Source: Sanderia malayensis | Taxonomy: Eukaryota > Cnidaria > Scyphozoa > Semaeostomeae > Pelagiidae | Length of the DNA stretch: 64,000 nucleotides | Assembly (NCBI GenBank): GCA_013076295.1 | Contig: RQOL01000455.1 | Span: 60,490-124,489, forward strand | Direction of reading: 5' to 3' | In this document: positions 41,026 to 51,585 of the stretch, piece by piece | Layout of the letters: the number at the start of each line of letters is the position of its first letter | Position numbering within the stretch: position 1 is the first letter of the stretch | The notes under the pieces: model-generated | Seen by the model: the letters and a program-made list of their open reading frames with translations, nothing else | Told to the model about the DNA's origin: nothing | Database searches by the model: none | Program-made: the position numbers and the translations under genes

Positions 41026-44000
41026 ATGCCTGGCACAAATTGTTCGATATTTGGTTGCAATTCTAATCGGAGGAATACCAAGATTGGTATAATGAAGGCT
41101 CCTTCAGGTGATGACGAGTACAATAAGAAATGGAGAAAAGAATTGATAAATATCGTGACAAAGGATCGGGTGATAGATGCAGGCCTAAGAACGCCGATCA
41201 AAAAGTCCACAATCCGCATATGCGAGAAACATTTTCATCCAAGCCAGTTGAACTATCGTGAGTATATTCTTTACTTATATTTTATTTTACTTGACACTTG
41301 TTTAAAAAATATTCATATAGGAGAGAAGACACAAAAAGTCAGCACAACAAATAAGAAACTCTTTTATTATCTGAAAGGCTGAGGTAAGTTTCTAACAACC
41401 CTGAAGAAATTATGAAACCCCTAAATCAGACTTTCATGATGAAAAACTTCCAGTTACTCAATCATTTCCTTGAAAAATCAACATAAAATGCTACTGTATG
41501 ATTTCTTAAGCATCTTTGGTATCTTATGATTTCTTAAGCATCTTTGGCATCTTAAATAAAATTTGCAGGCTGCATGTAGAAGTTCTTTAAAACTGATTTC
41601 CTATTTCCTTCTAGATGAAGGAAGAACAACCATGAAACCTGGATCAATCCCATCGCTAAACTTGCCAGAAAAGAGTGTTCCCAGGGCAATGTAAGTTTAA
41701 CTCTAAATTCAGTTTCACACAATGAAGTTAGGAAAGAGTGATAAACATTTGGTGCATCCAATATTATCTTATCCTCGGAAGTCCTTGAATCAGACCCCAT
41801 ATGACAGATTACTGATTAATAATTTTGTATATTATAAAATTTATTTTATGGATGAAATGATGGGTACTTTATTTCCAATACTCGTATCACACTCTTATTC
41901 AAAGCCTTCAAAACTTACAAATTTATTTACTGTTTACATATTTATTGCAGTTGCACAAGAGAGCCAAGAACATCTTTTCTATCTTTGACTGAAAAGAGAA
42001 GTCAAATGAAAAGCCAACTGACTGCTGCAAGAATTTCAAAGAATTCATGTCAAGGATGCATGCACTGAAGCTTGAGGGGCCGCAAACAGAGGAAAAAGAA
42101 GACATCGGTGTAAAGATTGTCAAATTTGATAACTCTCATATCATTCCAATCTACGAGGTTTTCGTTAACAGTGATCTGAAGTTTTCCGTAAGAGTTTTTG
42201 GGTGGAAACTTCCAGAAGAACATGAGCTTTCTGAAACCTATGAAAAGTCATGCAAGAACATCACATTGTCCAATTTGATTTCCATTCTAAATGGATACAC
42301 TATTTGTTGTGGTATGTTGGAACTGGAACAAGCTGATTTTGGCTCATTTATTAAGCACTGCATACCAAAAAAAGTTGAAATAACTGACACTGGTACTAGC
42401 CCTTTTCACCAGACTGACTTCAATAGAGCCCTTTCTTGCCAAGTTCTTGCAACTGCCAATCAATGCAAGAAGTGCATCAGTTCTCAGAGAGAAGTAGCTA
42501 AGGCTGCCAAGAGAAAAAGGGACAACTTGACAGTGCCTGAAAAACTGAATGCCCCTATAAGCCAGACCTCAAAAGAAAGGGTCAAATTAACACTTCAAGG
42601 GTACAGGGCGGAAAACAAAGTACTTAAAGTTCAAATTGAGGAGATAAGACAAGAGCTTGAAACCTCTGCAGTCCCAGTCAGTCAGGATGTAAGCAAAGAT
42701 TTGACTGATATTACGGGTGGCGTTGACGAGGAGAAAATCCCCCCATTTATGCGTTTATTTTGGGAAGAACAGCAAAATTATTTAAGTGCATCTAAGACTG
42801 GTATTCGCTACCATCCAATGGTGATAAAATTTTGCCTGGGATTGGCAGCAAAGTCTGCTTCTGCCTATGACGAGTTGCGTTATGAGGAGAAAAAGCAAAC
42901 TGGCATCCTGATCCTCCCAAGTGGAAGAACACTTCATAGTTACAAGAACTATATTTGTCCAAAACAAGGGTTCAATAAGGAAATTATCACAGAGTTGTGT
43001 GAAAAAGTAAAGAATTTTTCTGAAGCTGAAAAAAACATAGTCATTCTGATGGATGAAATGAAAATCCAGGAAAACCTTGTCTGGGACAAGCACACAGGGG
43101 AGCTCATTGGATTTGTCAATTTGGGCGACATTCACCTCAACTACGCAGCATTGCAGAAAGTAGACAAAGTCGCAACCCATGTCCTTGTATTTTTGATAAG
43201 AAGAATTGTAAACCCGCTCAAATTTAGCCTTTCTAATTTTGCAACAAATGGGGCTACATCTTTCCAAATGTACCCATTGTTCTGGAAAGCAGTCGGCATA
43301 TGTGAGTTACAATGTAACTTGAAAGTCATGGTCGTTACCTGTGAAGTTGCCTCAAGAGACCGGAAATTTTTTAAAAGGCATGTTGTACCTGGTTCTACTG
43401 GGGATGTGGTGTATAAAACAGTTAACTGCTTTAGCAGTGACAGGTTTATATACTTCTTTGCTGATCCTCCACACCTCATGAAGACAGCAAGAAATTGTCT
43501 TGCAAAATCTGGTTCAGGAAATGCATCCAGGCTGCTGTGGAATGAGGGGAGTCATTTTCTGTGGAGTCACATTGCTGATTTGTTTTATGAGGATCTAGAA
43601 TGTGGACTCCACCCACCTAGATTGACGTATGATCACATTTAGCTGAATTCCTATTCTGTAATGAATGTGAAGCTGGCAGCACAGATTCTCAGTTCAACTG
43701 TTTGATGTACACTGCAGGAATTTGGACCACCTGATGCTCAAGGAACTGCAAGGTTTTGCGAAATGATGGAAAAGTGTTTTGACTGCCTCAATGTGAGAAA
43801 CACCAAAGAACATGTGCTAAAACAGAAGCCTGCTCTTATGCCTTATACCACCATAGATGATGAACGATTTGGCTACCTCAACAATACTTTCTTGCAATAT
43901 TTTGAAGATTGGTTATCATCAATTGAAAGAAAACCAGGAAAGTATTCTAAAGGTGACAAAGCCAATATGTTCATCTCATATCAGACCTATGAAGGTTTGC

Positions 44001-44251
44001 ATATAGCCGTGAAATCTGTAATTGAGCTCACCAAATACCTCCTGTCGCATGGCATTGAGTACGTCCTCACAGAGCGCTTTTGCCATGACCCCTTGGAAAA
44101 TTACTTTGGGAGTCAACATGCAATTGGGCAGCGCAAAAATAATCCGACAATGAGAGATTTTTGCTACAATAACAATGCAATTAGAAATCAGAAAGTTTTT
44201 CTTCCCGTAGCTTCTGCAAATTGCAAACCGGATGATGCAGAAAATGCTTAA
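41026..44251 (+). pseudogene. P-element-type THAP transposase, spliced, inactivated
   Basis: Cut-and-paste DNA transposase of the P superfamily. Exon 1 (41,026-41,257) encodes a complete THAP zinc finger: Cys6, Cys11, Cys66 and His69 (C-x4-C..C-x2-H), with W36. The donor is GTGAGT. Exon 2 is 41,615-41,690 (acceptor TTCTAG, donor GTAAGT) and keeps frame, encoding a linker with PSLNLPEKS. A TTTATTGCAG acceptor at 41,950 starts exon 3, but the frame it sets ends at TGA 42,067. The main body is open in another frame from about 41,993 (first ATG 42,047), so a frameshift is likely. The body includes a coiled-coil-like stretch (about 42,580-42,660), a first catalytic Asp in LMDEMKI (43,052), a second in FFADPPHLMKT (43,463) and a Glu in HDPLENYFG (44,096). 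In-frame stops TAG 43,640 and TGA 43,703 split the body into two pieces of the same frame. Family assignment is strong; it is not functional as it stands. Confidence 0.92.
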
Positions 44252-44522
44252 CAAATATATTGTATCCGGAATATGCAAGGTGAACTAGCTAAACATGGGC
44301 AAAGGAAGAGAGGTGGATAAATTGATAGAAATCTTCATTCACAGATTTTTCCTAGCTGCGATGGGTGAAACTGCCTTCCTTGATGTTGTCAATGTTGATT
44401 TAACAGTTAACTGTTTATTGTTTTCCAGCAATCATTATTGCCCATTTTATCCCCAGTCTACCCATTTTACCCCTGCAGACCTATTAAAATGGAAGAACAT
44501 TTATCCCTGCACTTGTTCTTGG
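44252..44522. other. Convergent 3' gap between the two element genes
   Basis: The transposase (plus) and the accessory ORF (minus) converge here with about 270 bp between them. Pyrimidine-rich CCC-containing short repeats (CCATTTTATCCCCAG, CCCATTTTACCCCTG) lie at about 44,439-44,476. No other feature. Confidence 0.5.
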
Positions 44523-46012
44523 CTAGAGGATTTCTTTTTTATTTCTGATCTTAGGGATCGAGTCTTTTGCTTCTTTGTTGCCACCATGTGTTTTTCTTTT
44601 ATGTTCTTTGCATACCAATGGGTTCTGTAAGCTTTCAAGCATATCCATCACAATTTCTTTTTCCACTTGTTGCTCAGCTTTATTGCAGATACATGTAAAA
44701 TTGGATATAACTTCACTTTCTTTGAGTAACTGGTTGATGATTTCTGGACAGTCTATTTGAAAAAAAACTGCAGATGACCTCTCACAAAATTTAATTTCGG
44801 CTATTCTGAACATTTTCTACACTTCTTTTGTAACTGTCCACAATCCTCCTCTGTTTTTAGCATTTAAAAGCCTGTGTGCACTTTTTTCAGTTTCACTAGA
44901 CTTTTGTGAGCATTTCCCAGCCAAAAGAAGAGCAAGGGATTGTTGGCTTTTGGTGGTTTGCCATTTTGTGGAATTTCTGATCCTTCTGTAGAATGTCCCA
45001 AAAACATATCCTCCTAAATACCCAATGCAAGCGTGATCTTTCTCAGAAAAGTTGATCTCTTCAGCTTTTTGTTTGATAAGAACTCCTTCATAGCTTGACT
45101 TATTCAAGTGGGCAAGAACGTGATTAGCCAGCTTAAATCCGTGCAGTAAACAGCAGTTTTTGCTGAGTTCTTTGAAGAAACAATTCTCTTTGGTCACACA
45201 GCTATCAAAGAGCCGATAACATTTTTCAGCATCTCCTTGAAATTGCAATATTACCTCTTTGATGTAGGAATAGGTTATCAAAACATCTGTTATGTTAAGC
45301 ATAGCTTTATATGCCTTTATTTCAGTTAAAATATCAGGATAAAGCTGTTCTTTTTCAAATTTGTCGATGCTATTTTCTATGAGCTTTTTCAGTGTGAGGG
45401 GGTGCAGTATGGATTCCGCTTTGACCTCCTCTGCTGCATTTGGGTGTTTGGCTCCTTTTCTTTGGCTGTGTGTCACGCTAATGTGCCTTTTAAGACCTCT
45501 ATTTGATTTGGAAACCTTTTCAAATTGAGCACATTTGTAAATAATAGATGGTTCTTCTAATACCTAGTAAAAACAAAACAAAAAAAATAGTATCAACATG
45601 GGTTACTGTATTAACTAGGTAGGCTTAACAGTGAGTGGTTTCAAAGTTGAAAACTGTATACCAGCCCAGCCTTGTTTTTGCTAAAACTTCTTCATTGGGT
45701 AATAAAAACGAAAGGTAATTCTAAAGAGCGAAATCTCAACGTTTGAGCACACATACTTCAGCAATAACCTTTCTTCCTATCTCACCATCGCGATCCACAA
45801 AATGATTGGGCCTATGAAATCGATGCGTCACAGTTTATCTTTGCGAGCTTGAAGTGTGAAAATAATAGTAAAGTAAGAAATAAACCTATCTCTGATACAT
45901 TAGAACTCATCAAGTTAGTAAATTGTTCATCTTGCTCAAAAATATTGTCGTCAATAAGATTGAAAATCGCGTCCAAATCATCGCCACTAATCAATTCTTC
46001 TGCAGTCGCCAT
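44523..46012 (-). pseudogene. Accessory ORF of the P-like element, zinc-finger-like, one in-frame stop
   Basis: A two-exon gene reconstructs cleanly on the minus strand. Exon 1 is 46,012-45,886, beginning ATG (MATAEELISGDDLDAIF), an acidic N-terminus. The intron is 45,885-45,557 (GTTTAT..TTAG). Exon 2 is 45,556-44,523, in phase. Exon 2 opens with a degenerate C2H2 finger: one Cys (YKC), a Phe where the second Cys is expected (CAQF), then LKRHISVTH. It continues through HPLTLKKLIENSIDKFEKEQ, a Cys-rich block, ACIGYLGGYVFGTFYRRIR and NRGGLW. TAG at 44,819-44,817 interrupts the frame between TVTKEV and KMFRIAEIKFCE, after which the frame continues 96 codons. The GYLGGYVFGTF block recalls the LAGYV-type motif near the C-terminus of several transposases. 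The function is unknown to me. Its position suggests an element-encoded cofactor or regulator. Confidence 0.7.
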
Positions 46013-46304
46013 TACGTTTCGAAGTTTGTTGTGAAATTGATGCACTTGCGTGGTCACGTGATCAGCCTGTTCAAGGATTTGGACAATGGCTCGTTGTTAG
46101 CTTCCAGACTACAGTTTTCTCTTATGTCTATGCTTTAGTCGAGAATTTTAAAGAGCCCTGTCCTTGTCCACTAAGCAATCATTGCAGAACATCAATACCA
46201 AGGAAGGCCAATTGAAGCAATAGATGTACATCACAGTTTGTTTTCAGAATTAGGCACCATATCCACTATAAGTTTATATCTAATATATATATTTTGCAGA
46301 GTCA

Positions 46305-46720
46305 TGTTACAAGGGCTCGAAACTACGCTGAAACAATAGATTCGAGGGGAAAAAATAGGTTGAAAGTCTCAAAACAATGGGACGAAACGGCAAATTGGTG
46401 ATCAATAAGGCTTTTTTCAATGGGGTCACACCAGGTTGAGACTTGCATGGAAAGGCTCCGTTTCTGGAGGAGGCAAAAGTTATCTATTTTTGGAAGCCTA
46501 TTTTAAAATAATTTTTGAGTTATTCCATTAATTATTCGACTAATTGTGCTATCACGAAAAAAAGACGATTTACGCTGGTGAAACTTCCAAATTCGGGTCA
46601 CGAACTCCATTTTCGAACAAAGTATTGGCTCTTCACATGGCCTGTTTCGCCTTTTCCTGCAATTTGATTGGCTCTTTTAGCGACCCACCTGAACAGTGAC
46701 ACGTTTTTAGTTATTGTGCA
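46305..46720 (+). repeat. Right inverted arm: diverged copy of the satellite insert module
   Basis: Plus-strand match to the insert modules and to the inverted arm at 38,248-39,060. Landmarks are CTCAAAACAATGGGACGAAA (46,378), TCAATAAGGCTTTTTT, AAAGTTATCTATTTTTGG and TTATTCCATTAATTATTCG. Further on are CTAATTGTGCTATCACGAAA, AACTCCATTTTCGAACAAAG and TTTGATTGGCTCTTTTAGCG (46,670). Just inside, AAACAATAG and AAAACAATGG repeats (46,335-46,382) mirror the CTATTGTTT repeats of the left arm. Confidence 0.87.
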
Positions 46721-46774
46721 AATTTGCCTTCTGTAGGCAGCAGGTACTTTTGAAGAAGACCCGTGTTTTTGTTT

Positions 46775-46945
46775 TTATAGTCGGTATAGTATGTTTGTAT
46801 AGTAGGTATAGTATGTTGTTATAGTAGGTATAGTAGGTATAGTATGTTGGTATAATAGGTATGGTGTGTTTGTATAGTAGGTATATAATAGGTTTATATG
46901 TAGGTATCTATGTATGTAGGTATGTATGTATGTATGTATGTATTA
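46775..46945 (+). repeat. TATAGTAGG / GTAT microsatellite
   Basis: Impure tandem repeats of TATAGTAGG-like units pass into pure GTAT units (TATGTATGTATG) at about 46,905-46,943. Confidence 0.95.
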
Positions 46946-46979
46946 TTTTTTATAGTTGCAACAAAAACTGTATATCTTA

Positions 46980-47430
46980 CAACATAAATGTACTACTTAC
47001 CTGAATATAATTTACCAGTGAAGCGTGCAACATTACATATGCTTCTCTTGAAAAGTCTTCATTTTCTGTGGTCATTTCTCATAACTCAATTTCAGACTAT
47101 CAGGCCACTACCAGGGTGTTTCCACCCACATACTAACAGTATTCATGCATTCTGTGACATTTCCAGGAGGTCTCGATTTCAGGTATCTATATTTTGTTAT
47201 ATGAGGCCATCTTCAATCTGTTGCTATGGTGTTCATATTCAAAATTATCTTCACAATGCAACGCTCCAAAATTTTTTTCGGTTTCTCCATTGTGAAAAGC
47301 AGAGCCACAGTCAACAGGTAAATACTTTTTACCTCATTACTAACATTTTATACCTTTACATATTCATAAAGACAGTTACAAACAATACCCGAATTTTTTA
47401 TTACATGCACAACTATTTCCAAGTATTTAA
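46980..47430 (+). other. Open, exon-like stretch of uncertain nature
   Basis: A plus frame stays open from 46,988 to 47,437 (149 codons). Within it, two segments look like exons: 47,094-47,181 (after CAATTTCAG, before GTATCT) and about 47,200-47,320 (before GTAAATAC). Their peptides (RPLPGCFHPHTNSIHAF and RFLHCEKQSHSQQ) match no family I recognise. It could be part of a host gene or more of the splice-signal repeat that follows. Confidence 0.25.
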
Positions 47431-48222
47431 TCACTGATGGTATTCCTTTTCCAGTCTTTGTTTAGCTTTCCAATTGTTTTCGTTGAACCTTCCTACTGAA
47501 GAAAAAAGATTTCGGTATGTACTTTCAGTTCAATGCTACTTGGATAATGAGATTCTCCATTATTATTGTTTTCACCAAGCAAATGTATAACTTACTACAT
47601 ACCATATAAATCACAATTATTTTATTATTTTTCCAGGATTTGCAGTTTGGCAGTTGCCCTGCCCGTTGATTTTTATTTTGTTTAACACATTTTCGGTATG
47701 TACTTTCAGTTCAATGTTACTTGATAATGAGGTTCTCCATTACTATTGTCTTCACCAAGCATATGTATAACTTACTACTTACCAATTCAATTACAATGAT
47801 CTTATTCTTTTTTCAGTATTTGCAGTTTGGTAGTTGGCCTTTTAGCCTTTTATTTTTTACATTGTTCGGATTTCAGTATGTACTTTTCTTTCAATGTTAC
47901 TCAGATAATGAAATTCTCCAATACTTTTATGTTCACCAACCATATGTACAGCTTACTACTTAGCATTTAAATCACAATTATCTTCTTCTTTTTCAGTATT
48001 TGCAGTTTAGCTGTTGACATTTAATTCTTATTTCTTTCAGATATTTTGGGTATGTACTTTTCTTTCAATGTTATTAAGATAATGAAATTTTCCATTACTA
48101 TTATGTTTACCAACCATATGTATAACTTACTACTTGCCAATTAAATCACTATTATGTTATTGATTTTTCACTATTTGCAGTTTAGTAGCTGTCCTTTGAT
48201 TTTGTATCAGTACAAATTCATG
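47430..48222 (+). repeat. ~180-bp tandem repeat, about 4 copies, with splice-like signals
   Basis: Repeat starts (GTATGTACTTT) at 47,515, 47,696, 47,876 and 48,050 give periods of about 181, 180 and 174 bp. A partial copy precedes the first. Each unit holds CAATGTTACT, a CTCCATTACTATT-like tract, CATATGTATAACTTACTAC and TTTTTCAGTATTTGCAGTTT. The order in every unit is pyrimidine tract plus CAG, 55-60 nt, then GTATGT, which looks like an acceptor, a mini-exon and a donor. Confidence 0.9.
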
Positions 48223-49114
48223 CAAACATGCTCTGCTTTTCACACATCAATTATCCTTATCAGGGAAAAAAAACTAAAATTTGTTTGCTTCAAGGCTATT
48301 ATGGCTTCAAGGTTTGCGAGTGCAACAAAAAAGCCTGAGCTAGGAAAAAATGGTAATCTGGCTTGGCGATTAAGCGAAAGTAATTACAGCAAATATAAAT
48401 TAATTCATATTTAATCAGTTTTTTGCACAATTCACAATAATTAATTCATATTTCATGGTTATTGTTTTCGTGGAAAATTCTTTCATTCTTTGCATTTGTA
48501 TCCTAGGAAATAACATACAAAGACATTTTCAGTCTGAAGAGGGAATGTGCTGCCCAATTCTTTGAATTGGGCAGCACAAAAAAAATCCCCCTTCATGACA
48601 AGGAAGGGAGAAGACTACCGGCCAAAAAAATAGTCTGAGTATACCTTCTGTATTTGAAGCTCAGTTGTTCAATTGATATCTTCCAAATATTGCATAATAT
48701 CGTTTTACCAAAAAAAGAACCTATAACATAATTGTGTATTCACAGATCACAGAAGGAGGCCTTTTTCAGGATTGGCAAAGGCCAAGGAAAGGCAAAAAAT
48801 GAGAAAAAGGGTGGGAAGGCCACCAAAGAATTTGCCAGAAGATTGATGGTGGTCATGCTCACCCAAAGGCTGCAAAAATCATGCAGAACATGTGTAAATG
48901 AATAGTTTCCTAACTAATTTACACATGTCCTGTTTTTGTCCATCCATGAAAAAATAAATGCACATGAAAGGCAACCTAGCAACAATTTCCAAAGACAATC
49001 CCGAACAATACAATATTACTTACCAATACGAATCACAATACGATCATTGTAGAGATTGGGGCATGTTACTTCTTTTCATTATGAGTTACATATCATGCGT
49101 GTGTCCTCCTTCAA
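48223..49114. other. Unassigned; two possible small exons
   Basis: Two weak exon candidates are seen. 48,301-48,351 begins ATGGCTTCAAGG, encodes MASRFASATKKPELGKNG and is followed by GTAATC. 48,746-48,900 follows TATTCACAG and encodes a Lys/Arg-rich stretch that in one frame includes the AT-hook-like VGRPPKN. No family is recognised and the linking frame is not established. Confidence 0.2.
48547..48577. repeat. 14-bp perfect hairpin with TTT loop
   Basis: GTGCTGCCCAATTC (48,547-48,560), TTT, then the exact reverse complement GAATTGGGCAGCAC (48,564-48,577). It is isolated and not attached to a recognisable transcript or transposon end. Confidence 0.9.
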
Positions 49115-49700
49115 TCTGATTGGGACAGCGATCCTAAAAAAAACAGGGTGGGTTTCTGTTGTTTTGGCCTTTAGTCTGATTGGGACAGCGATCTTCACAA
49201 AAAGTGGGGTTGGCTTCTGTTGTTTTGGCCTTCAATCTGAGTGGGACAGCGATCTTCAAAAAAAGTGGGGTGGGTTTCTGTAGGTTTGGCTTTCGATCTG
49301 AGTGGGACAGCGATCTTCAACAAAAGTGTTGTGGGTTTCTGTTGTTTTGGCCTTCGATTTGAGTGGAATAGCGATCTTCAACAAAAGTGAGGTGGGTTTC
49401 TGTTGTTTTGGCCTTAGATTTGAGGGGAACAGCGATCTTCAACAATAGCGAGCTGGGTTTCTGTTGTTATGGCCTTCAATTTGAGTGGAACAGCGATCTG
49501 CAACAAAAGTGAGGTGGGTTTCTGTTGTTTTGGCCCTCGATTTGAGCGGAACAGCCATCTTCAGCAAAAGTGAGATGGGTTTCTGTTGTTTTTGCCTTCG
49601 ACCTAAAAGGGACAGCGATCTTAAACAAAAGTTGGATGGGATTTCTATTGTTATTGCCTGTTATCTGAGTGGAACAGCTATTGTCAAACAAGTGGGATGG
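49115..49700 (+). repeat. 61-bp minisatellite, about 9.5 copies
   Basis: Units of 60-62 bp start at 49,115, 49,175, 49,236, 49,297, 49,358, 49,419, 49,480 and 49,541 and continue to about 49,700. Core strings are GGGACAGCGATCTTCAA, GTGGGTTTCTGTTGTTTTGG and CCTTCGA. Long open frames on both strands arise from the repeat, not from a gene. Confidence 0.95.
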
Positions 49701-49731
49701 ACACGGAAAGTTATATACTTTCAGTTTAATT

Positions 49732-50047
49732 TACCGTATTTCCTCGATTAAAGGCCCTCCTCCAATAAACACCCCCTTATGCTGCCAGCTTTTGCAATAA
49801 ACTCCCCCCTTGATTAAACGCCCTCCTTTTTGTGCAAAACCATGGCGACTTTCCTTTTCTACGTTGTTGCTCGATAATGCAAGGCTCAACGAAAACATTT
49901 TCTTTTTTGTGCACCCAATGACAGAGCCTGTGGTCTTGTACTTAATAAACACCCCCCCTGGAATAATGGCCTCCTCGATTAGGTACCCCCTCAAAAAGTA
50001 CCGAGATTAATAAACGCCCAGGGGCGTTTAATCGAGGAAATACGGTA
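49732..50047. mobile_element. 316-bp MITE with perfect terminal inverted repeats
   Basis: The left end TACCGTATTTCCTCGATTAA continues to 21 bp that are perfectly inverted at the right end, 50,027-50,047. The outermost TA on both sides may be a TA target duplication, with the TIR proper starting CCGTATTTCC, as in Tc1/mariner-like MITEs. The interior has runs of AATAAACACCCCC and GATTAAACGCCC in both orientations and no coding capacity. Frames that cross it are spurious. Confidence 0.9.
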
Positions 50048-51451
50048 TGCAAGTTTTATTAGTTCCATCCATTCCCCTACAACACGGTCCATGGAGCCCC
50101 GAGCCCTGATTTCCATTGCAGGTTGCTCCAGGGCAATGTTTTTCCCTGATGCGAGAAATTCAGCACTTTTTTCGGCGTGGCAGAAACGCCTCAACTCGAA
50201 CCCCACGCAGAGAAGCTTTTTGAAAAAGCATCAGATTTGTGAGTATTTATATCAGAAAACAGAATTTGTCTCAGTTTATGAATTTCATTCAAGATTGCAA
50301 TTAAATAATATACAATTTTAATACAACAGATGGCAGCAATACAGAAGCCCATTATGAAAATTTTAGAGGGACCCTGAAGTTGAATGCTTCTAAACACCCA
50401 GGCACCAGTCGAAATTGAATATATAGAAGTGCTTTTAAATACAGCAGATCATGAAGGTTTTTAAACAATTCACTCATATTTCACAGGCCAAAATCCACAA
50501 CTTTTGTGCTTTGAATAGGTAATCACGCTCAGTGGCAGGCAATTTTAGAATCCATGTGGAATTGAAGCAACCTTTTTAGGGTTTATCTGATCCAGAAAGA
50601 ATGTGCTTGAAAGATGAAATCACAATGTTAGCCTGCGGGTGGAAGTCGGCAATAGTAATTCAGCAAAAAGCGTTTAGGCAACTCCACTTGTTTAGACTTG
50701 AAATTGCTGTTTCTGAAATTCATGTTATTTCATGTTATAATAAAAGTTATTATAATTCATGTTATTATAAAAGCAGAATTTGATCATTCATTGTTTTAGT
50801 ATTTGATTTAGTACAGTGGAGATTTCTAAAGCAAAGCATTGTTTAGAAATTTAGAGCACATAAAAATTTCTATAAACCAGTTGACCTGAATATATTGAAG
50901 TCACGATGAGAAGGTAGCAAGAATTTTAGTAAAGGCAAACAGAGATAACTTAGCCACTTACCAGTTAAATCCTGAAGCTTTTAGTTGGAGATCTCGAGTA
51001 AACGGCAGCAAAAATAAAACAGCCATCCAACAAAAAAAATCCATTGGGTTTGCCATTTCCTGCTCATTCCAAATTCGAAAATCAAAAACCAATTGAACAC
51101 TTTCCTCGTCAATCAAAGGCTGCGGTAACAAAGGACGCGATCGGGATAGTGCAAAAAGAAACAGGGATTCATTGTTTCGAAAAGGCTCAACAAGGCAAAA
51201 CATCGACGGAACTGTCATTTCAAGAACGATAACATTATCCAGACGCTGTGGTGAAGCTCTGGACATCTCCTTCACACGCAAAACGAATGGCCAGCAAGAC
51301 AGCAGGCATGCCATCCTCTCACACCAAAGAGAAAGGCCTCGTTACAGGAAAGCGGAGGGGGGAGAATTTAAGTAGAAAAGTGGAAATAACTTTCAAGTTA
51401 AAAGGAATTTTTTGCCAAAAAGCGCCTTGACACTGGAGGAGTTGAAGGGGA
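50048..51451. other. No supported gene
   Basis: A locally GC-richer stretch at 50,080-50,215 and several short open frames on both strands (50,958-51,430) have no motif, no splice-consistent model and no family I recognise. TTATAAT/CATGTTAT short direct repeats lie at about 50,725-50,770. Confidence 0.45.
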
Positions 51452-51585
51452 ATACACCTTTTGCATCGTGCGTATTTTAGAGGTCTGGCACTAGTTTTTG
51501 GGTGAAAAATTATTTCACCGTCAGCCTCTTTTTACCCAAAAACTAGTGCCAGACCTCTAAAATACGCACGATGCAAAAGGTGTAT
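51452..51585. mobile_element. Hairpin element with perfect 52-bp inverted arms
   Basis: Left arm 51,452-51,503 and right arm 51,534-51,585 are exact reverse complements, separated by 30 bp. The outer end is ATACACCTTTTGCATCGTGC and the inner end CACTAGTTTTTGGGT. No clear target duplication is visible. It may be a foldback MITE or a product of template switching. Confidence 0.9.

Noticed and set aside
42782..43479. Minus-strand frames of 60-161 codons within the transposase body
   Set aside because: They are antisense shadows of the well-supported plus-strand transposase.
43703..43720. An 18-nt micro-intron (GTTTGATGTACACTGCAG) removing the TGA in the transposase
   Set aside because: It has GT..AG ends and is in frame, but is far below known metazoan intron length and does not remove the TAG at 43,640.
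35000..46000. Alternative genetic code or stop-codon recoding, because five ORFs are each split by single in-frame stops (36,519, 39,954, 43,640, 43,703, 44,819)
   Set aside because: All three stop codons occur, other frames carry frameshifts, and the intact Helitron gene in the same window ends at standard stops with none inside. Ordinary transposon decay explains it.
48301..48902. A host gene with an AT-hook (VGRPPKN)
   Set aside because: Competing frames are open in the same segment and no splice-consistent model links the pieces.
49056..49751. Short proteins across the 61-bp repeat
   Set aside because: They are open on both strands because of repeat composition. They are not bounded by gene signals and run into the MITE.
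50958..51430. Overlapping plus and minus frames of 60-118 codons
   Set aside because: No motif, no consistent start or splice context and mutually antisense. Left as unassigned.
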